NCBI RefSeq assembly: GCF_036370855.1
Contig: NC_088098.1
Coordinates: 204,273,336-204,337,335, forward strand
Direction of reading: 5' to 3'
DNA from: Dromaius novaehollandiae
Taxonomy: Eukaryota; Chordata; Aves; Casuariiformes; Dromaiidae
DNA length: 64,000 nucleotides
The notes beneath the pieces are model-generated. The model did not search any database. It saw nothing but the letters and a program-made list of their open reading frames with translations, and was not told where the DNA came from. Numbering within the stretch: the first letter of the stretch is position 1; each line of letters opens with the position of its first letter. A program made the position numbers and the translations under genes. Of this stretch, positions 39,501 to 50,382 are shown one piece after another.

Positions 39501-42500
39501 CCCGGCCTGTGAGATGGTAGTCACCAGAAATTCAATTCTATCTGCTGCCTTCAGGAAAATGTAGTTAAATGTTCTGTGGAGCTGATGCAAAGTAAAATGC
39601 TTCAGCCCAGTTATAAAGCAACAGCAAGAATGTCGCCTTCTCCTCCACAAAACGAGGGTTTGGATCCAAGCAACACAACTTCCCTCCTGCCCCCCTCCAT
39701 TTCATATATCTCCATAAAATCTGGTAAACCTGGTTAGACACGCAAGAAAAAAATCCCGTTGAAAATTTTTGCTTTGAGGAACCTATATTTGCCACTGGCC
39801 AAACAAAAAAGACCACTTAGTTCTTATTTCTCCCGGCTTGGTTTATTCCTCCTGCAGAAGAGTTTCCTGCCATCCCAGAGACGGAGTTTAAACTCTACTA
39901 GGGTATGTGGATCTTCAGATAACAAAAAAAAAGCCTTAAATTCTTATCCTGCCCTGATTCACCACAAGTTCTCTGACTGTTAGTATTAAGTGATAAAGGA
40001 TGATGTTTCTATGTAATTAAAAGTTTAATTACATTATGATGCTTCTCTAGAGTGCATTGCGAAAACCGGAACATAATTTCTCTAGAGAGCAACAAGGAGA
40101 AGTAATCACAAGATGTTTTCCATGGGTATTTACCATTGTACCGCAGCTCCAAAGGCTGTCTAAGTGTGTAAATATATCAGTTTGAATAAATACCCCTTAG
40201 GAAGGTTTCTAATTTCTCTATTTCAGGATAGCCAGTTATCTGCTGTTAAGGTACATGCTTGGATGTCAAAGGCTGAGCTGCAAGACTTGTTTCAACTCAG
40301 GCAGAACAGAAATCTCCATCCAAAATTGCCACCTCCCGGAGAAATGCCAGCAGCTTGGGGATGCATGTTTCTGTCTGTTCCTCGGGTTTCTTCAGGAAGA
40401 TAGGTGAAAGTCTGGGGTTTTCTCAGTGTGTTTTGAAACTTTTTTTTTCTGCTGTGAAATGGAAAGTTTTGGTTTCCATTTAATAAAAGTCTTTGTCAAC
40501 AGGTTGTAAATACTTATTTTTGTTAGTATATTATTATTTCCTAACTACGGACTGTTATCAACACCTATTGTCAATATTGTCAAATATACTAGTTCAGGGA
40601 TTTCTTGTGTTCTGCAGGATCAAAGGAAACAGAGTATTTGGTGGATGTCAGGGCTTTCTTTTTCTTTTGATAGAGAGTTTCTTTAAATTTTATGAATGGC
40701 ACAGGACAGTATTTTGGAATTAGGAAAGGAAATATACCTGTAAAAGGACTCATTTTGCTCTCTTTTTATTTCTTTGAAGCATTGAATATGTCTTTTTTTT
40801 TTTAATTATGCCGTTTATTGGAATCCTGATTGTCTCTCAGGTCTGTGAATGGCAAACAGTATTTCCGTGCTGGAATTCTTTGTGTGACTTACTCTAATTG
40901 TGTTTTCACTGAAATTGTTGCTAAGGTCAGGATAGTAAAGTACTTTATTTATGCGCAGCAGGGAACAGTAAACATCAGTAATGTTTCTTTATTCTTATAA
41001 AATAATTACATTTAAATCCTGGTGTTTACAGTAACCAAAAGTAAAACAAAGTCATTACTCTTTTTTTTACATTTTATTTTCCCCCTTTTGTAAGCACACA
41101 CTTAAACATTTCCGCAGTGACTTTTCTTTATCCTAAAGTTACACTAGACTTATTTTTAGTAGCATTCTCGTCATTTTCTGTACAGAATGGGTATTTCTTC
41201 ATCTTACTTTGCAGCAGATAGTTGGTAACATCTACAGAAATAACCAATCCTTTCTTACTTTCATGGAATTTAGTTTCATCTTTCTTCTTATTTTTGTTTT
41301 TCTTCAGAGTAAGACCAGTCAGTTGTTCTTTCTGCTGAATACCATTTTTTTAAGCACTTATGAGGTAGACTTTATCATAATGCCTTGCTACTATTTCCAT
41401 TTAATTAACTATACATCACATTTGCATAATGAAAATGACTTTTTCCTAACACAGATGCAGGAAGAATATAGATAGGATGCATTTAATTCTTTTACCAAAA
41501 GCAGAAGAGAAAAAAAAATCTACTGTACTGGAACTTGAATAATTGTGGAAAACCCTTTTATCCAATAAAAAAGAATTGGTTTATATTTATTGTTCCCTCT
41601 GAATTTGTGCAGTATTCCTTATCTATATTTTTAAAGAAAGATCTGCATTGAAATAGGATTGCTAGTTTGCTTCAGTGTTTCATCATTGGTTGTGTTACAG
41701 ATGAAGCTTTTCTGGGGGATTTTCATTTTGTAGAAATGCTGTATTAGACAGATATTCATGTCAGCTGATGGACATATTCAATTGTGCTATAGCCCATAAT
41801 GAATGAATAAGTGAATAAATGTATTAAAATTGTTAATCAAACAGTCAAATGTGACTGCTAGAATAATCATACCTGCCACTTTTGGGGGGATTTTGTTTGA
41901 TATATTATTGCATATCTGTTCTATGGGAAACACAATTAGCCCTATGCTAATTGCTGTCTTCAGTATAATTATATCCTCCTCTGTTTTTTTTCTTCTTGCC
42001 AAATATGAGGTTGACTTTTACTATCCATTCTTCTGCAGCTGCTAAGCAGAACACTTATGTCCTGCTTCTGCAGAATGAAATTCTGTATTATCCAATTCTA
42101 GTCACTCGTTATATTTCAGTAGGTTCTCTTACAGATATTTTCCTCCAGACATTTATAAGACCTTTAGTGCTTATCCTGAATACTCCTGAAGTTGTCAGTT
42201 GTTGTTTTCCTGATTAGTTATTTACATGGCTTACATATCGTAGTCCTTTTTATCCACAATTTACATTTCGTAGTCTTCACTCATAACTCGCATGTTAGTT
42301 TACTTCACCTTTAATCCTATGGGACACATGTATTCACCATTTTTCTTCTCATCCTTCTTTTCTTGGCAACTTTCCTCAGTTTGTAGCCCTCACCCGTAAC
42401 AGGTCAAGATCATTGAAAGGAGCATATCTCAAAAGATACTGTATATATTTTAAAAGAATAGGATTTGAATAATATTTGAGAAAGAACAGCCCTGCATTTA

Positions 42501-43430
42501 TGGACTGTACAGATGTTCTGGTACTACTTAATAATATTTTGGGATTGTTTTATTTCGTATCTGCAGTAGACTGAAAAATCGGACTAACTTGTCCTCCGTA
42601 GTAGCGATGAGCTGGTTGGATCGATTTCAGTTACATCTCATGTTAAGGGACAGTTTTTCAAGAAGTAAGTAGGGACTGAATAGATCTCATGAAGGTAAAC
42701 AAATTACTGAGTTTTTGATAACAGTCTAGAAACTGACAAATGGGAATAAAGCACAATTTAGTCTTAAATTGGAGCGTTCGCTCAGTGTTGACTGTAAGCT
42801 GTGCTGATGTTCTGCCATCTCCATGTTCAGGGATCACTGTTTCGTGTTTCACAGCACAGGTTTATGGATAAACCACATGACTGTGCATTTCCCCTCATTC
42901 AGTTCATCACCTCTTGATTTTCTTCCATTTTCTTCTATCTTCGACTCTATTGTGGGTGGAAATATTGGGACCATTTTAGTTCTCATGCTGTTTCCTGTCT
43001 AGAATTCATACTCTGCAGCTTCCTCTCTTTTATTGTCAGCTCTGTGCTGTGGAAGATAAGAATCGTTCTACTGAAGATCTTAGTTTTTATGTATATGTCT
43101 TAAAAGATGTCAGGTAGCCCCAGCTTGGGACAAGCAATAGGTTTTAACGGCTGAAATTAAAAATGATGTGCAAAACTAGAATAAAAGTATCTTATTTATA
43201 GAGCTTATCTTTGGCCTGATTTCTCTGACCAAGCAGCACAAGAAGCAGCTAGCTGAAATGCTGTGCTGATCGCATGCCTTATTAAGGCATTTTCAGTTAT
43301 TTTTATCATCCTCTTTCTAACCCTCTCCAGCCCTTCTGGTGGAGATGACTTTTTGTATTTCTCCGACCTTTTTGTTGATAGCATACCCCAGTGCCCGGGA
43401 TGACGAATCTGTAAATAAACCATGCTGCAG
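36537..43430 (+). other. Intron continuation, no exon seen
   Basis: No coding exon or named repeat recognised. The plus strand is conspicuously T-rich from about 40,430 to 42,400. TA-rich runs occur near 36,572-36,590 and a poly-T at 40,794-40,803. A CpG-containing patch at about 39,340-39,510 is short. Frames at 41,209-41,475 and similar places encode hydrophobic, Phe- and Ile-rich sequence typical of T-rich DNA. Confidence 0.55.
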
Positions 43431-43434
43431 GTTC

Positions 43435-43880
43435 AACTGTGAAAATTGGGTTTTGGGAGGTAGGGTGTGTGAGCGGAGGAGGCCGCGGGCCGTGCTGCCG
43501 GGACGCCCCTCCGCAGGGTCCCGGGCAGGAGCCGCTGGGGCAGGGGGTGGAGGGTGGAGTTGGAGATGCGACGCCAGCCAGCACATGCCAGTTCACTTCT
43601 TTTAAAAGCCAATTCACCTCTTTTAAAAGCTTGGGCAGCCTGAGCGACAGCCGGGGGCGTCCGCGCATCCCGCGTCTCGCCCCTTGGACGCAGCCCGCGG
43701 AAGGCCCCAGCAGCAGGTCGCCTCCGCGGCAGAGCACCGCCGTCGCGGAGCGCCGTGGCCGAGTGCCATGCTCCGACATTTGGCAAGTGGCTGCAAACAT
43801 AAGCAAAGCGTCTGAGCGTGGCATTTTCGGACCCGGCCTTCCAGAGCTGAAGGCACAAATATTTACTGCGTCAGCTTAAG
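43435..43880. promoter_or_regulatory. Internal GC-rich island, possible alternative promoter
   Basis: About 440 bp of GC- and CpG-rich sequence interrupt the AT-rich intron, with sharp edges. Both strands carry overlapping open frames (for example 43,439-43,879 plus, 146 codons; 43,306-43,824 minus, 172 codons), but none resembles a known protein and GC-rich DNA has few stops. Such islands within long introns are often alternative promoters, first exons of shorter isoforms, or enhancers. I see no clear first exon with an ATG in good context followed by a consensus donor. Calling it a promoter is inference from composition. Confidence 0.5.
43589..43630. repeat. 21-bp tandem duplication in the internal island
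   Basis: CAGTTCACTTCTTTTAAAAG(C) at 43,589-43,609 is followed immediately by a second copy at 43,610-43,630 that differs at two positions. The unit is AT-rich inside a GC-rich island and carries the palindrome CTTTTAAAAG in each copy. In one plus frame it would give a repeated QFTSFKS, but there is no evidence that the frame is translated. Confidence 0.85.
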
Positions 43881-46800
43881 CCCGTTGTTTGGAAGGAGGA
43901 GAAGGCTCCCAAAGCTTTCGTGGCGACCAGGCCTAAAGTTGGGAAAGGGAAAGCTCGAGCAAGTGTTGGTGACAGATGGCTCTCGTTTGCAAGCCTGAAA
44001 TCAGTTTTACTTCCACTGTTTCAGTGTATGTTAGCTAATTTTTTTATACTTTTTTTCCATTGCTTGACACAAGATGTATCTGTGTAACTCCCCAGGTTAT
44101 GATGACTACAGAGAGACAGGGCTCCGTAGAGACCTACTGTCGGTAGGTCATGGCGTTAATACGGAAAGCAAAGTTGAATAGTGTTTAAATATTGGCAAAT
44201 AAACATGTGATGAAGAGGCTGACAAATACAGGAGATACAGCTTGTGAATTTATTAGGAGAAAACATACTAAATATGGAAGCGTAGTGTTGAAGGTGCAAT
44301 CCAGAAGCATGCGATAAAATCTAGTTTGACAAAAGCAACAGTAGTTTTATAATGTTAAAGTAAAAAAAAAAAAAAAAAGAGAGAGTGCCACAGATATCCA
44401 TCTGGCCTGCCCTATTTCTGTGTTTTCCTTAATTTTGGGAGCCAGCCAGTGGTGTCTTTGTTTCTGGAGAAAGGAAAACTGGGCTGGGAAGTGGGTAGAT
44501 GGTGCTACACACCTGCCTCTTTTGAGGTCATCTCTGAGTAGGGGGGCTTGGTTCAAGGAAATAAGTGATTTCTGCGTAGGAAAACACAAAAGGATTGTTG
44601 TTAGTAGCTTAAAAATATATGAGGGCTACTCATATTTATTTAAAATATTTATCTAAAATGTAAAACAACTATTAGTTTGTTTTGATAAATGTGATTATAC
44701 ATCCTTAAATCACAGTCTTGTAGAACCTGCTTTACTTTTGAATTCATCCATGCCCAAAGGGAGCAGGGAACAATAGGAGAAGTAATATGAAAATTTAAAT
44801 TATCTAAGCCTATCCTTAAGGTAAAATATGTATTTAAGACTCCTCCAATTCAGGAAGCACTTGAGCATGTGATTAAGTCTTAATGGTATTAATGGAACTA
44901 AAGTGTAGTCTTAAGTGAAAGCCGCAGGGCTTTATTTCTGAAGCTAGGCTTTAGCTAAAGCAAAGGAAATGAAAAGAACCTGTTCTTGCATTTTACTGCT
45001 TTTTTGCTCCTATAAGGATATTTTTGTGCAAGTTTCACATCTGTGTGGTGTTTTCATTGTAGAGGGTTTAAAGAAAAGAGTTTTAAATGTATTAAAATGG
45101 ATATGCTTAAGTTTTGCTAGTGTCTGTTTTACATCACACTGCTGAATATGATCGTGGCATTGTGCATATTTTAATCGTTATATCATAGTGATATTTCTTT
45201 TCTTTTTGTGATATATTACATTGGTAGGAAATACATTTAAGTCTTCTGTAGTATTTATTTGAACATTAATCAATCATTTGTTCTACTACATAATAATATG
45301 TGTTAGAAATTGCCAGACATAAAACTTCAACTACCAGTATTTGATGTAAGTAAACAGTGTTCGTATAATATGGTAGAGGGAGAGGTAGGCAAAGAGATAC
45401 TGTACAGGGAGAGAGAGCTGATTTGTTTCTATATGTAGATTTTATAGAGATATTCAAATGCTACAAAGTGTTTGTCAGTTTTGCAAATTTAAAAGGGGAT
45501 ATAAACATCAGTTAATTTGCATAAACATAGATTGAAAGATATTTTGGGTATAGCTGAGTAATAGGACTTTACCTGTTAAGATCTTCTGTTGACTATAATA
45601 TTAGAATGAGAATTCTTTTAAGACACCGATGCTTCTTCTGCTGTCTGAGGCAGTTTAAACGTAATCAGCTCTGTGTGGTAGTGGTTTTAACTGACAGCAG
45701 AGTCAATGGACACAATCACAATGTTTTGTACCTCGTTTAAGAACAAGAATTTGAAAACGAGGACTGCTGAGTACTTGAAAAAATTAACCACTCCTTTAAT
45801 TTAAAAGCCCAAATGAGAATACTTGAGCACTTAATAAAAAAAAAGAAGAGCCTAAATATATCCGAGGAAGTGTTTAAAACATAGAGCGTGTCTTGGCTGC
45901 AGTCAGTTGTTGAAGTGTCCCCTGCCAGAACTTCTCCTGCTGTGTTCTGTAGGAAGAGCTGAAGATGCAAACACCAGACCTGTATTTTTATTGCTCTCCT
46001 GAAATAGACCTGAAATTAGTGTATTATATGATTGAGAAATAAGCTTAAGCTTAATTTAGGCATCTAAAATCTCTTCCGTCTGTTTACCTTGTACTTATGT
46101 AAGACTATTTCTTTTCCGAATATAAAACATACAGTGTGCTTCTAGCTTTAAAGGCACTTCCTCCAGCTCTTTGCCCATCATCTTGTCATTGTGTCTGTGG
46201 AAAGTCTGAATAGCTTCCTGGTTACCTGGATGATTGTTTCATTCTTACTTATTAAAGTGCCTTGTTGTGTGTGTAGGGAGGTGGGGGTTGTTTTTGTTGT
46301 TGATTTTTAGATTTGAGAACCTTAAATAACTTCCACATTCTGTATTTTTAGCAGTGAAGTATGGCAGAATGATTTGTAATTGGATTACTTGCAAAACTGC
46401 AAACAATTAGCATTACTGTGATCCACTTTTCTTAATACAGTTCAGACAACTTTGCAGTTATCTTTACAGTTCCTATCAATTTCCAGAAACAATTCCTTAG
46501 GATAGTGGGATGGGGGATGTCATAAATGCAATTAAGTAAAGCACAGATAAGTATTATGGGGATACTGGGGGTATATGTAAGTCAAAATAGGTGGAAAAGC
46601 TCAGTGGATTTACAACTGCTTACACCATCTGAAGGTCTGCCTTAATTATGGCACTGACTGGGGGAAGAGAACAAAAAATATGTATAGCCCTGTGGATGGA
46701 CAACACTAAGAAATATTTTATTTAAAAAATGACTTATTGTGAACTAAAAAAATGATTTTTTCATGCATGTAAAGCCCTCAAATAATACATTTGTTTTAAA

Positions 46801-48719
46801 TTTACAAGGACTAGTCTTTCTCTTTGTGGATATTCATTTTATAACATCATATTTAGTGTGAGAAGTTTGTAGTATGAGGAGGTTATAGCTACTGTCAAAA
46901 TAAAAAGCTTTTGGCTGTGTATCATCACAGGATTTTTGAGATTTCAGATTTTGAGAATTACGTATGTATTTGTTACGGTGAACTTCAAAGTTTCATACCT
47001 TTCCCTGTGTGTCATCATGGCAGTATTTTGCTTATTTGCATTCTGTCAAAATTTATACTGAATCTGAAAATTATAAATGCTGATGTGGCAGCAATTTCAT
47101 ACTCTCTCTGAAGTTACATCTCAAGATTTATAGTACACTTGCAAGCTGTGAACTGCCATTAAGGATTTTATACTGTGTGTTGATCTGATTTTGTTTATAG
47201 AATTTCTGAAGCAGGTAGTTTTTTACTATAGTTGACATTTTTCAACTCAGAGCAAACAACAGATGCTTTTGATACCCTTATCACAGGGTGAGCTTTCTGA
47301 AGCAGATATAACCTATGTTTTCTTTATGCGAAAATGCCTATTGCAGTGTGACCAAAATTCTTGTTTAGGGACTAAAGGCATCATCTCACTGGAAACAGTA
47401 ATTCAAATGGAGCAGTGAACTGTATGCTGTGCAGAGGTGCCTTTGCACATTTGCGTTTCTTTAAAGTTTCCAGTGTTTATTGCCCAGAAGCTTGGGCTGC
47501 TCTCAATTAAAGTCGATGATACACCTTACTGATTCTGATCCTTTTACTTACGGTGGGAAGACCCAGACCTAATATATAGCCCTACTGAATGCAACCCCTG
47601 GGGGAAGAAGTTTGTTTGTTCCCCAGTTGGGATGTCAGCTACAGTATTTCTAAAGAAACTCCTTGAAAGTATTAGAAATGCAACTGACATTTCAGGGACT
47701 TTTGGTTTGGAAGAGGCAGAAACAGTAGATAATCTTTAGGTCAGTGACCTGATCGCCCAGTGCCTGGGAAAATCCTGAGAGTGGAGTCACGGCATGGTGA
47801 TCATGTCAGATAAGTCGTGTATATAAACAAGGATGAAAGAGAGGAAAGGCTATATGACAATGTTAATTATATTGCTCAGTGAACTGCTGGAAGATGCTCA
47901 AGCACTAAGTGAGGAAAAACGTTTCCAAAAACATCACAGAGTTGCAGTGGTTGAAATGTTAATGCAGCAATGATTAGCAGAGCTAAATTATTGTAGAACT
48001 GATCATATGTGTCTTTGAAGAACAGGTCTCTGGTTTGACCTTTCATTATCACTGGACATAATTTCATGATCACTTTCCCTAAAAAAACAGCTTGCAGTGT
48101 GTTGTGCATCATACACTCGATCATTGATATCCAGGGTGCAATTCATTTAACCATTGCAGTTAGTTACCCTAATGTCCTTTTACAGTCAGTAGAGAGAAAT
48201 AGTCATTTTTAATGTACAGTTCTTGTCAGCCTAAATGTAGAACTCTAAGATGTCTGAAATACTCAAAAATAGGTTAGGTGAGTTGTACCATGATGGTTCC
48301 TGTGTCTCTCTGACAATTACGATGTGAGCAGTGTGGTCTAGCTCAGGTTCCCCCATCCACATTTTACTTATTTTATATGTATTATTTAGATAGCTCTGTA
48401 AGAGTGGCAGAGCACAGTTTATTTCAATGGTGGTGCAACAGTCAAACGACTACATTAATCATGTTTAAACTTGTCTTTCAGGCAAGTCAAATGGGATATC
48501 TGAACTTGCATAAAATTATTCCCAGTTCACAATAGAAAGGCTCTGTGATGCATTTTCTCATGGATATTGAAATGTCAATGGATCATGTAGAACAGCAAAC
48601 CAGGGCATCCATGGAAATCAGAAGCTATCTTTCATCTTGAAACAGGTTTGAACAGCTTAAATATGTTCAGTGTATAGAACAAAAAGACGTATGGAGGCTC
48701 AGCCCTGCCATTTTTTATT
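43881..48719 (+). other. Intron continuation, no exon seen
   Basis: No coding exon recognised. An A17 run followed by GAGAGAG lies at 44,362-44,385. Around 47,500-47,560 the sequence contains AATTAAAGTCGATGATAC and GATTCTGATCC words that may be a further scrap of an old interspersed repeat. Otherwise ordinary AT-rich sequence. Confidence 0.55.
44838..44910. repeat. Possible old palindromic amniote repeat, second copy
   Basis: The order AATTCAGGAAGCACTTGAGC, ATGTGATTAAGTCTTAA, GGAACTAAAGTGTAGTCTTA matches, with many changes, one side and part of the centre of the palindromic repeat also suspected at 10.67 kb (GATTCAGCAAAGCACTTAAGC, ATGTGCTTAACTTTAAGC, then a CCATTGACTTCAATGG dyad). This is pattern recall and not an alignment. 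Confidence 0.42.
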
Positions 48720-49350
48720 CCATCATGCAGGTCAAAAATAGACATACAGAACAGTATTGGTTCCAAAATGAACCCTTCACAATCTTTTTTTTAATTCATC
48801 TTTACGTATTTATCATGAATCCTTGCTTCTTTTTTAGTCTCTTCTCTTTTGTAATGCTATTAATTGCTATAGAATCTGAATTGCAGTTCATTCTTTTCGA
48901 TGTTTTCTAGCTGAAGATTAGTGAAGATTGATTCAAGCAGCACATTAACTATTTGGGGCTTCTTGGAATCCTCCACTGATAGCTTCTACTCATGGTAGAG
49001 TAGTGGAACCACAGTACTTTGCAATACTTTCCTCTCATGTATCCAGAAAGGCTCATGATTTGGTCAAGATGGTCTTCTATTAACCTTCTTATCTTTCTTC
49101 CACAGTAGGAAAGTTTATATTTTTCCCCATAAAATTGGCTTTCTTTTTAAATTAACTGCTAACTCTTTTAACCTCTTTTCCTTTTAGATATTCATCCAAG
49201 ATTTTCCATTTCTTGAAATATACCTTGCTGTAATCCACTATTTTTATTTTGCTGTTACTCTTCCTGTATTTTACCCATTTCCCTTTTTATTCATTGCCAT
49301 GGTACTCATTTTTCTTCACTCACACAATTTAATCTGAAATATTTAAAATT
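48720..49350 (-). repeat. Possible very old LINE relic (antisense)
   Basis: Around 48,748-48,778 the plus strand reads ACAGTATTGGTTCCAAAATG and AACCCTTCACAATC, a position-by-position but weak echo of the antisense CR1-type reverse-transcriptase segment ACAG-C-CCGGTCCCAGTACC-GACCCCTGAGG. Downstream the pyrimidine-rich sequence is compatible with more of an antisense LINE but offers no clear anchor. Weak evidence; it may be coincidence. Confidence 0.25.
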
Positions 49351-49689
49351 AGTTTCCTGTTGCCTTTCAGCTGGTTTGTAAACAAAACTAGATACTTTAA
49401 TAAAATGAATTTGTGAAATACAATCAATAAAAAATTATCTATATTTCAATCAGATACAAGCTCAGCACAAGAGTTACAAGACTGTCTCTTCTAATTAAAT
49501 TTCATGTAAGTATAGCTGATTCAAAACATGTTATAAAAGGAATAGAGGAAAATATTACCGTCATTTTTTCCAAGGTTAACAGAAGCTTTCAGTTTCTAAA
49601 GGCACTTTCCTTTGCCATTTCAGTTTTTAATAGAACTATCAAACAGGGGTGGTATTTCATGACTGATGAATGATAGATGTACTAACCCT

Positions 49690-49960
49690 GTTTAAGAAAG
49701 ATACAGTGGAACAGTAATACAAAGTTTTAGAACAAATTTTGAAGGAAAGAATAATTGGAAAAAATGGGATAAAGTGCAACACAGGCTAGTAGGAAACATT
49801 GTATATGAATAGGAAAGACAATAGAGATAATATATCTGAATTCAATAAAGCATTTGAGATAATGCCATATGGGAAATTATTTGCTAAGTTGATAAAGATT
49901 GGTGTAATTGAAGGAATTGGTTTAATGGAAGGCAATAAAGTTTTGAGTTCTGGTTTCAAA
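49690..49960 (+). mobile_element. Old CR1/L3-type LINE relic (reverse-transcriptase part)
   Basis: In the plus strand, 49,828-49,900 encodes NISEFNKAFEIMPYGKL then FAKL, which follows the reverse-transcriptase motif YLDFSKAFDTVPH..LLAKL of CR1- and L3-like non-LTR retrotransposons. Sequence before it (AAAGAATAATTGG, GTGCAACACAGGCTAG) fits the preceding segment of that domain in the same order. The catalytic-region pattern D-F-S-K-A-F has become E-F-N-K-A-F, and stops upstream break the frame. It is far more decayed than the two CR1 copies to its right, so it was inserted earlier. Confidence 0.6.
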
Positions 49961-50382
49961 ATGTCTAACTTCAGTTTTTCTTTGTGTAATTACTTCTTGT
50001 GTAGTCCAAAGGGAACAGTTATTTCTTTCCCCTTTGAAGCATTACCTATCTGAAAACTTTTTTGTATAGCATAAGTCTTCCCAGACTGAGAACAATCTAG
50101 TTCCTCTAGTCTTTTCTCATACATCATCTTTTCTTGACCTCTAATAAATTATTAGCACATGTTTGCTTATGATGATTGGGTCCCTGTTCAATCATTTGCA
50201 AAGTAAGTGTTCTCTCACATTTCCTATTCCTTATGTTTCTTTTTTTCCAAAATATACTTGTTTGTTCATTTCTAGGTTGAATGGGAGGCTACCTCTACTT
50301 TCATGGTAAATGGCAGTACCTGGAAATATTCCTGGGTACTGGAATGCAGTCATGTACTACTAAGCTGCTCCTAGTCATCAAA
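49961..50382 (+). other. Spacer between two LINE insertions
   Basis: About 420 bp without a recognisable gene. The left part may still belong to the old LINE at 49.7 kb. Pyrimidine-rich runs near 50,095-50,150 and 50,230-50,250 are not part of any visible splice acceptor with an exon behind it. Confidence 0.4.

Noticed and set aside
43306..43879. Overlapping 140-170 codon frames on both strands in the internal GC-rich island
   Set aside because: Open on both strands at once, which is the signature of GC-rich composition and not of coding; retained only as a possible regulatory island.
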